A program made the translations under genes and the position numbers. The notes beneath the pieces were generated by a model, which saw nothing but the letters and a program-made list of their open reading frames with translations, made no database searches and was not told the origin of the DNA. From NCBI GenBank assembly GCA_009916335.1, contig SAAR01000177.1:1-7067 (forward strand): a stretch of 7,067 nucleotides of DNA, given 5' to 3'. Each line of letters opens with the position of its first letter. Position 1 is the stretch's first letter. This DNA is from Erysipelotrichia bacterium (GTDB taxonomy: Bacteria; Bacillota_I; Bacilli_A; Erysipelotrichales; Erysipelotrichaceae). Below are positions 7,017-7,067 of the stretch, piece after piece.

Positions 7017-7067
7017 CTATTTCTTTTTCTGTCGATAATCTGTGCGATATCTATACCAGGCTTTTAA
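7017..7067 (-). CDS. Possible C-terminal tail of an upstream gene (partial)
   Basis: Reading inward from the window edge on the minus strand, one frame is open for 16 codons and ends in TAG at 7019-7017: LKAWYRYRTDYRQKKK. The other two minus-strand frames stop within the first five codons. The basic, Lys-rich end is plausible for a real C-terminus, and the TDYRQK part faintly recalls the PxxYR tail of AraC-type DNA-binding domains, which would fit a regulator next to a SusCD operon. Sixteen codons are far too few to establish either point, and an open frame of this length is common by chance. Confidence 0.25.
   Translation of the reverse strand, partial: LKAWYRYRTDYRQKKK

Overview
The window looks like a gut-type Bacteroidota chromosome, probably order Bacteroidales (Bacteroides, Parabacteroides or a relative). 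The reasons are an AT-rich composition, a SusC/SusD outer-membrane nutrient uptake pair, lipoproteins with Bacteroidales-style signal peptides, mostly absent Shine-Dalgarno sequences, and a match to the Bacteroides promoter form (TTG, about 19 bp, TAnnTTTG) ahead of the first gene.

All four confident genes lie on the minus strand and read right to left as one compact operon. The order is a TonB-dependent SusC-family transporter (6376-3203), a SusD/RagB-family surface lipoprotein (3182-1638), an Ig-like lipoprotein of the DUF5012 type (1610-921), and a lipoprotein resembling the Lipid_bd (putative lipid-binding) family (920-222). Gaps between genes are 20, 27 and 0 bp. A promoter is visible at 6451-6422 and a strong hairpin terminator at 121-150, so the transcription unit appears complete.

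The likely machine is a pedal-bin importer. SusC is the TonB-driven barrel, SusD is the hinged lid that captures ligand, and the two small lipoproteins are probably extra surface subunits on the rim. No glycoside hydrolase, polysaccharide lyase, sulfatase, peptidase, sensor or sigma/anti-sigma gene is present, so this is not a full polysaccharide utilisation locus within the window. The composition recalls, from memory, the four-component SusCD systems of Bacteroides thetaiotaomicron (BT2261-BT2264) associated with peptides. A peptide or small-oligomer substrate is therefore a reasonable but unproven guess.

To the right of the operon, 6462-7016 is about 555 bp with no convincing gene. It is strongly skewed to T and G on the plus strand. 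At the right edge a 16-codon open frame ending in TAG (7067-7017, minus strand) may be the C-terminal tail of an upstream gene. At the left edge, 1-120 holds no gene but carries an 11-base copy of the operon's promoter core, facing into the operon.

I saw no RNA genes, insertion sequences, CRISPR arrays or frameshifts. The window is a well-formed example of a known class of system; its least explained parts are the two accessory lipoproteins and the skewed leader region.
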